In this document: one piece after another, positions 47,910 through 56,808 of the stretch
How positions within the stretch are numbered: the first letter of the stretch is position 1
How the letters are laid out: each line of letters begins with the position of its first letter
Source: DATMRF01 sp035566435
Lineage (GTDB): Bacteria > Verrucomicrobiota > Verrucomicrobiia > Limisphaerales > UBA8199
Length of the DNA: 64,000 nucleotides
Direction: 5' to 3'
Assembly (NCBI GenBank): GCA_035566435.1
Contig: DATMRF010000114.1
Location: forward strand, 23,384-87,383
Translations under genes and position numbers: made by a program
Notes under the pieces: model-generated
The model's input: only the letters and a program-made list of their open reading frames with translations
Told to the model about the DNA's origin: nothing
Database searches by the model: none

Positions 47910-49832
47910 ATGAAACAAAACACAAGATTGAAAAAAATAGGTCTTGCTGGTCTGACCGCTAGCAGCCTTATGCTACCGGCCTTCGCGCAGGATATCGATG
48001 TTGATCCCAAGGAGGTGACGATTGGCAAAAGCGAGTACTCGCCCTACCTCGACCATGGCTACCCGGATCGCGTCTATTTTGGCGACACGCATCTGCACAC
48101 CTCCTACTCAACTGATGCGGGCATGTTTGGTTGCCGTCTGGGCCCAGAGGAGGCTTACCGATTCGCACGCGGCGAGGAGGTTACTTCGAGCACGGGCGTC
48201 CGAGCGCGTCTGCAGCGCCCGCTGGATTTCCTGGTCGTGGCCGACCACTCCGAGAATCTGGGGCTGGTCCCAATGATCGCCGAGTCCAATCCTGATCTGC
48301 TGAAGACGGAGTTCGGGCGCCGGGTCCATGACTACGTAAAAAGCGGCAAGGCCGGGATGGCCTATGGCGCATGGGCTGAAGTCATGCTCAAGCGGCAGGA
48401 TCCTTTGAAGGCTTACGAGGCGATCACCCGGTCCATGTGGGAGCGGGAGACTACTGCGGCCGAGAAATACAACGACCCGGGCAAATTCACGGCGTTCATC
48501 GGCTTCGAGTGGACTTCGACCCCCAGCGGCAACAATCTGCACCGCAACGTCATCTTTCGCGACGGCAAGGCCAAGGCCGATCAAATCTTACCCCTCTCGC
48601 AATATGATACCGAGGATGCTGAGGAACTGTGGAATTGGATGGCCGCCTACGAGCAGAAGACCGGTGGCCGCATGCTGGCTATCCCCCACAACGGCAACCT
48701 ATCCTGTGGCCAGATGTTCGACGACGTCACGTTGACCACTAAGAAGCCGCTCGACCGCGACTACGCGCAACGCCGGATGCTCTGGGAGCCGATCTACGAA
48801 GTCACCCAGATGAAAGGCGACGGCGAGGCGCACCCGGTGCTGTCGCCGAGCGATGAGTTCGCCAACTTCGAAACCTGGGATAAGGGCGGCTTTGGGAATA
48901 CCGTCCATACATCGGAAATGCTGCCGCGCGAGTACGCTCGCGAGGCGCTCAAGCGCGGCCTGAGGTATGAGGAGAAGCTCGGGGCGAATCCGTTCAAGTT
49001 CGGCATGATCGGTTCAACCGATTCGCACACCGGGCTCGCGACAACCACGGAGGACAACTTCTTTGGCAAAGTGTCTCTGGTTGAGCCTTCCGCCAGGCCC
49101 GAGCGCTTTAACGAGGTCGTCACCGGTCGGCTGTCGAATGATCCGGCGCAACAGCAACTTACCTGGCAGACTAGCGCCTCTGGCCTGGCGGCGGTCTGGG
49201 CGACGGGCAACACGCGCGAGGCGTTGTGGGATGCGATGTCGCGCAAGGAGGTCTACGCGACCACCGGCACGCGGCTGATGGTCCGTATTTTCGCGGGCTT
49301 CGACTTCACTCAGGAGGATGTCGAGCGCCACGACTTCGCCAAATACGGTTATCAGAAAGGCGTGCCGATGGGCGGCGACCTCTCCGCCGCCCCCGCGGGC
49401 AAGGCCCCGACTCTGTTGATCCGGGCACTGAGGGACGCCGACGGCGCGAACCTAGACCGGGTGCAGGTCATCAAGGGCTGGCTCGATGCCAAAGGCGACA
49501 CGCACGAACAGATTTCTGACGTGGTTGTTTCCGGTGGCCGGAAGATCGAAGCCGATGGCCGGTGCAAAACACCGGTGGGCAATACGGTGAACGTGCCCGA
49601 TGCGAGCTATAAAAACACCATCGGCACGCCCATGTTGCTGGGCTACTGGAAGGACCCGAATTTCAACCCCAAGGAGCGCGCCTTTTATTACGTGCGAGTA
49701 ATCGAGATTCCCACACCGCGCTGGACGACCTACGACGCAAAGATTTTCGGCACGAAGCCACCGGCAAATTGCCCGACAGCGATTCAGGACCGAGCTTACA
49801 CCTCACCGGTCTGGTACACGCCGGGAACCTGA
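47910..49832 (+). CDS. DUF3604 domain protein
   Basis: 640 residues. Signal peptide: IGLAGLTASSLMLPAFAQ. YSPYLDHGYPDRVYFGDTHL and HTSYSTDAGMFG open the DUF3604 domain, followed by LDFLVVADHSENLG, FIGFEWTSTPSGNN, LAIPHNGNLS and GMIGSTDSHTGLATTTEDN. The conserved His/Asp/Glu set (GDTHLHT, ADHSE, IPHNGN, STDSHTG) resembles a PHP-type metal-dependent phosphoesterase site, so a secreted hydrolase is likely; the substrate is unknown. Such proteins commonly accompany sulfatases and PpiC/HupE genes. It is co-directional with the island, 78 bp after the HupE gene. Confidence 0.88.
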   Translation: MKQNTRLKKIGLAGLTASSLMLPAFAQDIDVDPKEVTIGKSEYSPYLDHGYPDRVYFGDTHLHTSYSTDAGMFGCRLGPEEAYRFARGEEVTSSTGVRARLQRPLDFLVVADHSENLGLVPMIAESNPDLLKTEFGRRVHDYVKSGKAGMAYGAWAEVMLKRQDPLKAYEAITRSMWERETTAAEKYNDPGKFTAFIGFEWTSTPSGNNLHRNVIFRDGKAKADQILPLSQYDTEDAEELWNWMAAYEQKTGGRMLAIPHNGNLSCGQMFDDVTLTTKKPLDRDYAQRRMLWEPIYEVTQMKGDGEAHPVLSPSDEFANFETWDKGGFGNTVHTSEMLPREYAREALKRGLRYEEKLGANPFKFGMIGSTDSHTGLATTTEDNFFGKVSLVEPSARPERFNEVVTGRLSNDPAQQQLTWQTSASGLAAVWATGNTREALWDAMSRKEVYATTGTRLMVRIFAGFDFTQEDVERHDFAKYGYQKGVPMGGDLSAAPAGKAPTLLIRALRDADGANLDRVQVIKGWLDAKGDTHEQISDVVVSGGRKIEADGRCKTPVGNTVNVPDASYKNTIGTPMLLGYWKDPNFNPKERAFYYVRVIEIPTPRWTTYDAKIFGTKPPANCPTAIQDRAYTSPVWYTPGT

Positions 49833-50018
49833 GCGACCGACAACCCATCGTGCAACAATGAGATCAACACGCGCGCAAAACGCTCTGAGCGCGGCCTTGG
49901 CTTTGACGCTGACTCGCTTCTGGGTGGGCTGCCCGCGAATTCGCAAACGAAAAGCAAATCCAAAAGAAAACAACTTGAATTGACCACAAAAAACCACGGA
50001 CACAGAACCACATCACAT

Positions 50019-50978
50019 ATGAAAAAAAACATCCTTTTCCGTATTGTGGCCGGAGCGCTGCTTTTGGCCTTCAATACTCGCGCGGAACAAGCCGGCTCCG
50101 GACATTACGTCTCAGGCCAATATACGGATTTCAGCGGCACGCCGCCGACCCAGCCGGGGTTTTATTTCGGAAATGCTTTCCTCGATTATGCCAACGGCAC
50201 CTTCAGCGCGAGCAAGGAACTGCCCTTGGGTGGCATCTTTGCCGCAGGTGTGACGGCCAATTTGCAGGCCGAAGTTCCGCTCGCGATCTATGCCTACCCC
50301 TTCAGCCTTCAAGACATCACCTTCTCGTCCGGAGTTGCCGTTCCCTTTGTCTGGGCGAATGTCAAGGCCAGTGCAATCTTCGACAGAAATAATGTACAGC
50401 TTTCGGGTGCCAAAGAGCAATCGACCAGCGGCCTCGGAGACATCCAGTTGATGCCTGTCATGGCGGGCTGGACCAATGGCGATTTCAAGTTAGGCGGCTT
50501 GTTCAACGTCTGGGCGCCCACCGGCGACTACTCCAACGGCCAACTGGCTAACCGGGGCTTGGGCTACTGGACGTTTGAACCGATGCTGGCGTTTAGTTGG
50601 CTGAGCAGCAAGATCGGCACGGAGTTTTCGGTCTTCACCGCAGTGGATTTCAACACGAAGAACGACACTGCAGATTATCAGTCCGGCGATATCTTTCATG
50701 TGGACGCGACCTTGGCGCAGCATCTGCCTTTGTTCGGCGGCTTTGCCGGCGCCGGGGCCTCGGCCTTCTACCTCAAGCAGATCAGCGGCGACAGCGGCTC
50801 GGGCGCCAGGCTGGGCGGTTTTGAAGCTGAAACCTATGGCGTTGGGCCGACGCTCTCCTACGTGCATCCCATCGGCAAATCAACCCTGGTCGTGGATGGT
50901 TCATGGCTGCCGCAGTTGCACAGCGACAACACTACTAAAGGCAACTACTGGTGGATCAAGGTCGCGCTGGCGTTCTGA
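50019..50978 (+). CDS. Outer-membrane transporter, phenol_MetA_deg-like barrel
   Basis: 319 residues from ATG 50019. Signal peptide: ILFRIVAGALLLAFNTRA. HYVSGQYTDFSGTPPTQPGF, then repeated amphipathic strands, LGDIQLMPVMAGWTNGDFKL and APTGDYSNGQLANRGLGYW, match the barrel family often called phenol_MetA_deg or SphA-like transporters. It ends in YWWIKVALAF, with the terminal Phe needed for outer-membrane assembly. It probably imports aromatic or other hydrophobic compounds, possibly products of sulfate-ester cleavage. Upstream (49833-50018) is a 41-codon frame at 49858 without clear homology. Confidence 0.82.
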   Translation: MKKNILFRIVAGALLLAFNTRAEQAGSGHYVSGQYTDFSGTPPTQPGFYFGNAFLDYANGTFSASKELPLGGIFAAGVTANLQAEVPLAIYAYPFSLQDITFSSGVAVPFVWANVKASAIFDRNNVQLSGAKEQSTSGLGDIQLMPVMAGWTNGDFKLGGLFNVWAPTGDYSNGQLANRGLGYWTFEPMLAFSWLSSKIGTEFSVFTAVDFNTKNDTADYQSGDIFHVDATLAQHLPLFGGFAGAGASAFYLKQISGDSGSGARLGGFEAETYGVGPTLSYVHPIGKSTLVVDGSWLPQLHSDNTTKGNYWWIKVALAF

Positions 50979-51044
50979 CCACCGCCTCTGGAAGAGCCGC
51001 GAGTTTTCAGGTTTTCCAGTTACCACGTTCCAGAATCAAAAATT

Positions 51045-51782
51045 ATGAAAAACAAATTAAACAGTCGTTTTTTGAGTGCCGGGCTCGTGTCGGCCGTTTT
51101 GCTCGCCGCGGGTTGTCAATCATCCAAAAATGCGGATGGTTCCGCCGGTGCTGCGGCATCTGCCCCCACTAAAGAATCGCAGTCTGCAACCACGCCACAA
51201 GCGGCCTTGGCAGAATTGAAGGCGGGTAACGCCCGATTCGTTGCCGGCCGTCCGCTGAAGCGGAATCTGTTGGAGGATGTCAAGGCCACCGCTTCCGGCC
51301 AGTATCCCAGTGCGGTGGTCCTGAGCTGCCTTGACTCCCGCAAACCCATTGAAATCGTTCTGGATCAGGGGATCGGGGACATTTTCAGCGCGCGTGTCGC
51401 CGGGAACGTGGTGAACGATGATATCCTCGGCAGCATGGAATTCGCCTGCAAGGTCTCGGGCGCGAAATTAATCGCGGTTGTCGGCCACTCCAATTGTGGC
51501 GCCATCAAAGGCGCAGTGGATGGCGTCGAACTGGGCAACCTTACCGGCTTATTGAACAAGATTCGCCCGGCAATGAGTCAAGTCCCTGCCGAAATCCAGC
51601 CACGCAATTCCAAGAACCTTGAATTTGTTGACAAAGTAGCCGAGGCGAACGTGCGATTGGCAATGCAACAAATCCGCGAACGCAGCCCGCTCTTGCGCGA
51701 GATGATTGACCAGGGCCAGATCGGCCTGGCAGGCGGCATGTACGACCTGTCCACCGGGGAAGTTCACTTCTTTGACAAATAG
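51045..51782 (+). CDS. Beta-carbonic anhydrase made as a lipoprotein
   Basis: 245 residues. Reaction: CO2 + H2O to bicarbonate + H+. All beta-class ligands are present: Cys95 and the Asp97/Arg99 dyad (SCLDSRKP), His148 and Cys151 (GHSNCGAIKGAVD). The unusual part is the N-terminus, a signal peptide ending in the lipobox LLAAGC followed by a Ser/Ala-rich linker. The enzyme should therefore be lipid-anchored in the periplasm or on the outer membrane, whereas most beta-CAs are cytosolic. It is the last gene of the sulfatase island; the gap to the barrel gene is 66 bp. Confidence 0.93.
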   Translation: MKNKLNSRFLSAGLVSAVLLAAGCQSSKNADGSAGAAASAPTKESQSATTPQAALAELKAGNARFVAGRPLKRNLLEDVKATASGQYPSAVVLSCLDSRKPIEIVLDQGIGDIFSARVAGNVVNDDILGSMEFACKVSGAKLIAVVGHSNCGAIKGAVDGVELGNLTGLLNKIRPAMSQVPAEIQPRNSKNLEFVDKVAEANVRLAMQQIRERSPLLREMIDQGQIGLAGGMYDLSTGEVHFFDK

Positions 51783-51839
51783 ATGAGTTGCCTAGCCCGC
51801 AAAGTTCACACCCACGACTGCGCCGCGGCAGCAGCGGTA

Positions 51840-51935
51840 GTAGCGCAGGTTTCCAAACCTGCCGTATCGCCGACTTCCAAGTCGGCAGAGTGTCGTGATT
51901 GCATTGGTACCCGCAGGTTTGGAAACCTGCGCTAC
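51840..51935. repeat. Complete palindromic repeat element (type copy)
   Basis: Perfect 23-bp inverted arms at 51840-51862 and 51913-51935, each containing the near-palindrome GCAGGTTTCCAAACCTGC or its inverse. A central hairpin, GCCGACTTCCAAGTCGGC, lies at 51869-51886. The left half is almost identical to 13316-13363 inside the NRPS gene. Here it lies between genes, 58 bp after the carbonic anhydrase stop. Confidence 0.92.
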
Positions 51936-51975
51936 CGGCAACGATGTGAAATATCCGGGCTAGGGCATCACTGAA

Positions 51976-52752
51976 ATGAGTCTCACTTGGTATGGGTTGA
52001 TGATCGCCGGCGGATGGTTCCTCGGTTTTTTGCTGCTCCTGGAGATCGGGCGGGGCATCGGCCTGAGGCGCCTGGCGCAAGATCCCAAGGGGACGCCGCG
52101 TCGTATCGGGGTTGTGGACGGCGCCGTGTTCGGCCTTTTGGGATTGCTGATCGCTTTCAGCTTTTCAGGCGCCTCGACGCGTTTCGACGCGCGCCGGCAA
52201 ATGATTGTAGAGGAAGCCAATACTATCCGGACTGCCTGGCGTCGTCTGGACTTATTGCCACCTGGCGAAAAATCGAGTCTTCAAGAATTGCTGAGACAGT
52301 ACCTCGATTCGCGACTGGAAACCTATCGAAAGCTTCCCGATCTTGCAGCCGCCAAAGCGGAACTGGCACATTCCATCAACTTGCAAGGAGGGATTTGGAC
52401 GAGTGCGGTAGCGGCGTGTCATGAGCACGGGCCGGATCCCAGCCATGCGCTGCTGTTGTCGGCTCTGGAGCAAATGTTCGACATCGCGACCAAGCGCGTC
52501 GAAGCCACGAAAGTGCACCAGCCAGTGGTTGTTTTTGCGGTTCTAGGCGTGGTTTCGCTGGCCGCCTCGCTGCTGGCCGGTTACGGGATGGCCGGAGGCA
52601 AAGGGCGAAGTTGGGTCCATATGATCGCGTTCGCGACCGTCGTCGCGCTGACTATTTATGTCATCCTGGAATTCGAATTCCCGCGATTTGGTTTTATCAA
52701 CTTGCATGGCGCTGACAGCGTGCTGATCGAGCTGAGGGAGGGCATGAGATAA
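51976..52752 (+). CDS. DUF4239-like membrane protein
   Basis: 258 residues with four hydrophobic segments: at about 5-22 (YGLMIAGGWFLGFLLLLEI), 47-65 (VVDGAVFGLLGLLIAFSF), 185-205 and 213-232. GLLIAFSFSGASTRFDARRQ and EEANTIRTAWRRLDLLP are typical of the bestrophin-like DUF4239 family, which is of unknown function. Its TAA stop overlaps the next start (TAATG), so it appears to lead the envelope gene run 51976-59678. Confidence 0.78.
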   Translation: MSLTWYGLMIAGGWFLGFLLLLEIGRGIGLRRLAQDPKGTPRRIGVVDGAVFGLLGLLIAFSFSGASTRFDARRQMIVEEANTIRTAWRRLDLLPPGEKSSLQELLRQYLDSRLETYRKLPDLAAAKAELAHSINLQGGIWTSAVAACHEHGPDPSHALLLSALEQMFDIATKRVEATKVHQPVVVFAVLGVVSLAASLLAGYGMAGGKGRSWVHMIAFATVVALTIYVILEFEFPRFGFINLHGADSVLIELREGMR

Positions 52753-53861
52753 TGGGAAGAATCAGGTGCCTCAATTGTCTTCGCCCTCACAGGCTGCAGC
52801 ATCTCGCGGCGGCGCTCACGTGCGTGGTGGCGCTCTTCAACGGTTGCACTCATTTAGGCCCCACGACCATCCCGGCCGACCGGTTCGACTACAGCACAGC
52901 CATCGCTGATTCGTGGAAACAGCAAACGCTCCTCAACATCGTGAAGCTCCGGTACATGGACTTGCCCGTGTTCGTGGACGTGGCGTCTGTTGTCAGCGGC
53001 TATTCCCTGCAAACGGGTGTCAGTGTCAATGGCACGCTCTCCTCTAAGAACGCTATCCAGGGCAATTATCTCGCCGCTGGCGGACAAGCCGTCTATACTG
53101 ACCGGCCTACGATCACCTATGTGCCCTTGACTGGGGAAAAGTTCCTGCGTGGCCTCATCACGCCGATTGATCCCAAGAACATTTTCTTCATGCTTCAAGC
53201 CGGCTACGCGGCGGATTTCATCCTGGCCCTGACCGTCGAGTCGCTCAACGGCGTGCGCAACCGCTCAACGACAGGGGGCACGTTAAGGGAGGCGGACCCT
53301 GAGTTTCTTCGCGCGCTCGAGCTTCTGCGCCATGTGCAGGCCGCCGGCGCCTTCGGCATGCGCGTCGAGCAGGACAAAGCCAAAGGCTCCACCGGCGTCG
53401 TGTTCTTCCGGCGAGACGACATCCCCGCCGACATCCTGGGAGAGGAGGCGGAAATCCGGCGGTTGCTCAAGCTGCCGGCGGAAGGGCAGAAATACGCGCT
53501 CAGCTACTCGCCGGTGCGCGGAGCGGACAATGAGCTGGCCGTCAACAGCCGTTCGATGCTGCAAATCATGGGCGCCTTTGCGAGCTATATCGACGTGCCG
53601 GAAATGCACCTGAAGGAGCACAGCGCGGTGCCCGTTTTCGAGAAGGCCCCGGGGAGCCGGCCGGATGTCGTGCGGATTCACAGCGGCACGGACAAGCCGG
53701 GGCACGCCTTCGCCGTCATTCGGTACCGCGACTACTGGTTTTGGGTTGACGACGGCGACCTGCAAACCAAGCGCGCTCTCACCGCGGTCATGTTCTTCTT
53801 CACCCTCGCCGAAACCGAAAGCCCCGAAAAACTGCCCTTAATCACCATCCCGGCGCAGTAA
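52752..53861 (+). CDS. Lipoprotein of unknown function
   Basis: 369 residues. The signal peptide (LAAALTCVVALFNGC) has a lipobox Cys. The mature sequence (FDYSTAIADSWKQQTLLNIV, KLRYMDLPVFVDVASVVSGY, and a C-terminal YWFWVDDGDLQTKRALTAVM) belongs to a conserved but uncharacterised family. I recognise no enzyme motif. It is coupled to the DUF4239 gene by a 1-bp overlap and followed after 38 bp by the DUF4136 lipoprotein gene. Envelope location is likely. Confidence 0.72.
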   Translation: MGRIRCLNCLRPHRLQHLAAALTCVVALFNGCTHLGPTTIPADRFDYSTAIADSWKQQTLLNIVKLRYMDLPVFVDVASVVSGYSLQTGVSVNGTLSSKNAIQGNYLAAGGQAVYTDRPTITYVPLTGEKFLRGLITPIDPKNIFFMLQAGYAADFILALTVESLNGVRNRSTTGGTLREADPEFLRALELLRHVQAAGAFGMRVEQDKAKGSTGVVFFRRDDIPADILGEEAEIRRLLKLPAEGQKYALSYSPVRGADNELAVNSRSMLQIMGAFASYIDVPEMHLKEHSAVPVFEKAPGSRPDVVRIHSGTDKPGHAFAVIRYRDYWFWVDDGDLQTKRALTAVMFFFTLAETESPEKLPLITIPAQ

Positions 53862-53899
53862 GGTGGCACCCCGGAAACCACAAACCAAACACCCAAGTT

Positions 53900-54478
53900 A
53901 TGAAACAAATTCCTTGCCTGGTGTTGACCTCCGTGCTGGTCCTTCTCCTGCCGGCCTGTTCCACCACTCCAAAAGTTCAAACTCAGGCCAACCCTGGTGC
54001 CGACTACACCCGTTACCACACCTTTGCCCTGCTGCCGCTGCCCACCACCGGGCCAGCGAGTGATCCGGGCCTGATGCTTCGTGTCGCGGGCCCGGCGCGC
54101 CAGGCGGCGGTCGAAGCGCTCGCCGCCAAAGGACTCACGGAAGCGGACCGCGCGCAGGCCGACCTGGCGATCAATTTGCGCGGCCAATCCTTGCCCAAAG
54201 TCGAGGTCACCGATTGGGGTTACCGTGCCGTCCCGGTCTATGGACGCTGGGGAAGGTATTACGGCTCCGTCGGCTATCGCAGCGTGGATGTACGCACGGT
54301 CGAGGAGCGCACTCTAAGCATCGAGATTTTCGACAACCGCACCAAAGAACTGGCTTGGGTCGGCTGGAGCACGTCGCAAACGAGCGGCCCAATCAAGCTC
54401 GAGAAACTTCAGCAAGCCATTCGCAACATCCTCGCCAAATTCCCGCCCACTCCCGCCGCACCACCAGCGAAACCATGA
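53900..54478 (+). CDS. DUF4136-family lipoprotein
   Basis: 192 residues. Signal peptide with lipobox LLLPAC. The mature domain (YTRYHTFALLPLPTTGPASD, VEALAAKGLTEADRAQADLA, IEIFDNRTKELAWVGWSTSQ) is DUF4136 and is paralogous to 39129-39662. It has an extra Tyr/Gly/Arg-rich loop (YGRWGRYYGSVGYRS). The stop overlaps the ATG of the next lipoprotein gene (ATGA), implying translational coupling. Confidence 0.87.
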   Translation: MKQIPCLVLTSVLVLLLPACSTTPKVQTQANPGADYTRYHTFALLPLPTTGPASDPGLMLRVAGPARQAAVEALAAKGLTEADRAQADLAINLRGQSLPKVEVTDWGYRAVPVYGRWGRYYGSVGYRSVDVRTVEERTLSIEIFDNRTKELAWVGWSTSQTSGPIKLEKLQQAIRNILAKFPPTPAAPPAKP

Positions 54479-54933
54479 AAGTGAAATCCCACAAACTGCT
54501 ATTCATCGGCTGCCTCACTCTCAGTTTGACGGGTCTGCTTGGCTGCCAGTCGGCCAAAGAGCCTGGGACAATGAGCCACGCGGCGGTCCAGATCCACGGT
54601 CGGCCGCTTGTCGATATTCAGGAGACCACCACCGCGGTATTTCGCGAAGAAGGTTATGCCCGGGCCGCGGTTACGCAGCAAGAGATGGTCTTCGAGCGGC
54701 CAGGCACCCGCCGGGACGCGCTCAAATGGGGCGGTTGGGCCGGCCACGGGGTCACCATGCGCGTGAAAGTAAGACTCAGCGGGATGCTCGACGGCAGCCA
54801 TCTCCTCCAAGCCGATGCGTATGCCGTGCAAAACTCGGACGATCCCTTCTTCCAAACCGACAGCCGCAATATTCTGCTGAACCGGCGTCCTTACCAAAAG
54901 CTCCTGGACGAGGTGGCACGGCGGCTCAAGTAA
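54475..54933 (+). CDS. Small lipoprotein
   Basis: 152 residues from the ATG at 54475 that overlaps the previous stop. Signal peptide LLFIGCLTLSLTGLLGC with a clear lipobox. The mature part (VDIQETTTAVFREEGYARAA, KWGGWAGHGVTMRVKVRLSG, NRRPYQKLLDEVARRL) has a mixed alpha/beta pattern but no family I can name. It is part of the envelope gene run. Confidence 0.75.
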   Translation: MKVKSHKLLFIGCLTLSLTGLLGCQSAKEPGTMSHAAVQIHGRPLVDIQETTTAVFREEGYARAAVTQQEMVFERPGTRRDALKWGGWAGHGVTMRVKVRLSGMLDGSHLLQADAYAVQNSDDPFFQTDSRNILLNRRPYQKLLDEVARRLK

Positions 54934-54964
54934 TCTGTTCGCGACCCTGTTTGCATTTACCGTC

Positions 54965-55489
54965 ATGAAACGCCTCCTCATGTTCGCCGCGGTTGGCCTG
55001 CTCGTCATTGGGTGTGCCAGCCCAAATGTCAACCCGCCCCAGGCCCGCGCAAACACAGGTTACGTGGATTTCCACACCGAGGCCGCCGCCCAGTTGATGT
55101 GGGAGGTGGCGCGCTTCGATAGCCGCACGGAGAGCTTCCAGCGCGTCTTCTCGAAATTCGAGCCCCTGCAAGACCGGGTGCTGCGCCTGGCGTTTGCCCC
55201 GGGTCGTCACCGATTCCGGGTCACGTTCCTCAATCGCGTCATCGCGCAGCCGGCCGAGGTTGAAGTCGAAGTTCAAAACGGAAAAATTACACCGGTTGGC
55301 ATCACGTTCACCGAAGCCAGCACCACGCTGGTCCAGACGAAGGAGGTAAGTCGCGGTGGCACACTCTATGGCCGCTCTGGGCGGAGTACAAAGATCGGCA
55401 CAGTCGAAACGGCCATGGCCGCCATTTCCGCACTGGCGGACGCGCCCGTTGCCTACCAGGTCAAAGAGCGAATGCCCTATGCACGCTAA
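54965..55489 (+). CDS. Small lipoprotein
   Basis: 174 residues. Signal peptide MKRLLMFAAVGLLVIGC with lipobox. The mature part looks like a single beta-sandwich (APGRHRFRVTFLNRVIAQPA, VEVEVQNGKITPVGITFTEA), similar to PEGA-like or carboxypeptidase-regulatory folds, but the family is not certain. The last codons (KERMPYAR) and stop are nearly repeated, in the same frame, downstream of the next gene at 56801-56820. Confidence 0.72.
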   Translation: MKRLLMFAAVGLLVIGCASPNVNPPQARANTGYVDFHTEAAAQLMWEVARFDSRTESFQRVFSKFEPLQDRVLRLAFAPGRHRFRVTFLNRVIAQPAEVEVEVQNGKITPVGITFTEASTTLVQTKEVSRGGTLYGRSGRSTKIGTVETAMAAISALADAPVAYQVKERMPYAR

Positions 55490-55497
55490 ACAGAGCT

Positions 55498-56772
55498 ATG
55501 AAAACCACTAGGGCTTCCGCGATCGCGGTTTGGGCTAAGGCGGATCGGTTCACGGCCAGGCAAAACCTCCTGGCCGCGGGGGTCACTTGCGCGTTGTTGG
55601 TCATCACCGGCTGCGGCTCGCTCCGACCCCGGCACCCGGTCCCGGCCGCGCAGGTCGACCAGGCACAGATCCCCGGGATGCCGGGCGTGCGCATGCTCCT
55701 GCACCCGCTGCAGGTGGACCTGTCGCAAATCGACCGCTCGCTCACCAATGCCAGCCCGCGGGCCGCTGTGCGCGACCGCCCGTTGACCCTCCTGGCGCTT
55801 TCGGGCGGCGGCGGGGACGGCGCTTTTGGGGCAGGCGTGCTCTGCGGTTGGACGGCAGCGGGCAACCGGCCCGAATTTGACATCGTCACGGGCATCAGCA
55901 CCGGTGCTCTCATCGGTACCTACGCCTTTCTGGGCCAAGCATTGGACGCCGAACTCAAACAGAACTACACCAGCATTTCAGACAAGGAAATCTTCGCAAA
56001 GCGCGGAGTCTTCGGGATTCTCAAAGCCCGCGACGCCCTGACGAGCACCGCCCCGCTCGAGAAACTTATCGCGAAAGAAATTGACCCGGCCCGGCTCGAA
56101 GCCATCGCGGTCGAGTATCGCAAGGGCCGGCGCTTTTACGTGGGCACGTCCGACCTGGACGCCGGGTGTGCGGTTGTGTGGGACATGGGCGCCATCGCGG
56201 CCAGCGGGCAGCCGGGCGCGCTCGAGCTGTTCCGCAAGGTGTTGCTCGCCTCCGCTTCCCTCCCAGTCGCCTTCCCTCCAGTCTATTTCGACGTGGAAGC
56301 CGGCGGCCAGCGCTTCGAAGAAATGCATGCCGACGGCGGGGTGATGACCCAGGTCTTCGGCGCCATCTTCCTCAACCGCCTGAAGGAAATGACCGGGGGC
56401 GGCGACGGCCGGCTTTATATCCTGCGCAACGCGCAACTCCGGCCGGAGTGGAAGGCCGTTAAGCCCAAACTCGCGTCCATCGCCGGACGCGCCGTCGGCT
56501 CGATGATCCACACGCAAGGCTTCGGCGACCTTTACCGCCTCTACCTGGCCGCGCAGGCGGCCAAAGTGGACTTTAATCTGGCAGCCATCCCCGAAGACTT
56601 TGATGCCCCTCGCCAGGGGGAATTCGACCCGGCATTTATGCGGGCCCTGTTCGATCGCGGCTATGAGCAGGCGCGAGCCGGTTTCCCATGGGCGAAAGCA
56701 CCGCCGGGCGTCGATGTAATGAGCCGTGTCGGCAGTGACTCAGGCGCCAGCCAAACGAGCGGCAAGCGATGA
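55498..56772 (+). CDS. Patatin-like phospholipase, lipoprotein
   Basis: 424 residues. The signal peptide ends in VITGC, a lipobox. The patatin domain has the oxyanion loop LSGGGGDGAFGAGV, the nucleophile elbow GISTG with Ser134, and the catalytic Asp279 in HADGG. Enzymes of this family cleave acyl chains from membrane lipids using a Ser-Asp dyad, here probably at the outer membrane or in the periplasm. The gene is flanked by a 20-bp direct repeat with one mismatch (55471-55490 and 56801-56820). It sits 8 bp after the preceding lipoprotein gene in the envelope run. Confidence 0.88.
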   Translation: MKTTRASAIAVWAKADRFTARQNLLAAGVTCALLVITGCGSLRPRHPVPAAQVDQAQIPGMPGVRMLLHPLQVDLSQIDRSLTNASPRAAVRDRPLTLLALSGGGGDGAFGAGVLCGWTAAGNRPEFDIVTGISTGALIGTYAFLGQALDAELKQNYTSISDKEIFAKRGVFGILKARDALTSTAPLEKLIAKEIDPARLEAIAVEYRKGRRFYVGTSDLDAGCAVVWDMGAIAASGQPGALELFRKVLLASASLPVAFPPVYFDVEAGGQRFEEMHADGGVMTQVFGAIFLNRLKEMTGGGDGRLYILRNAQLRPEWKAVKPKLASIAGRAVGSMIHTQGFGDLYRLYLAAQAAKVDFNLAAIPEDFDAPRQGEFDPAFMRALFDRGYEQARAGFPWAKAPPGVDVMSRVGSDSGASQTSGKR

Positions 56773-56808
56773 GGAGTCATCCGCATCCGCTCAAACGACA
56801 AATGCCCT

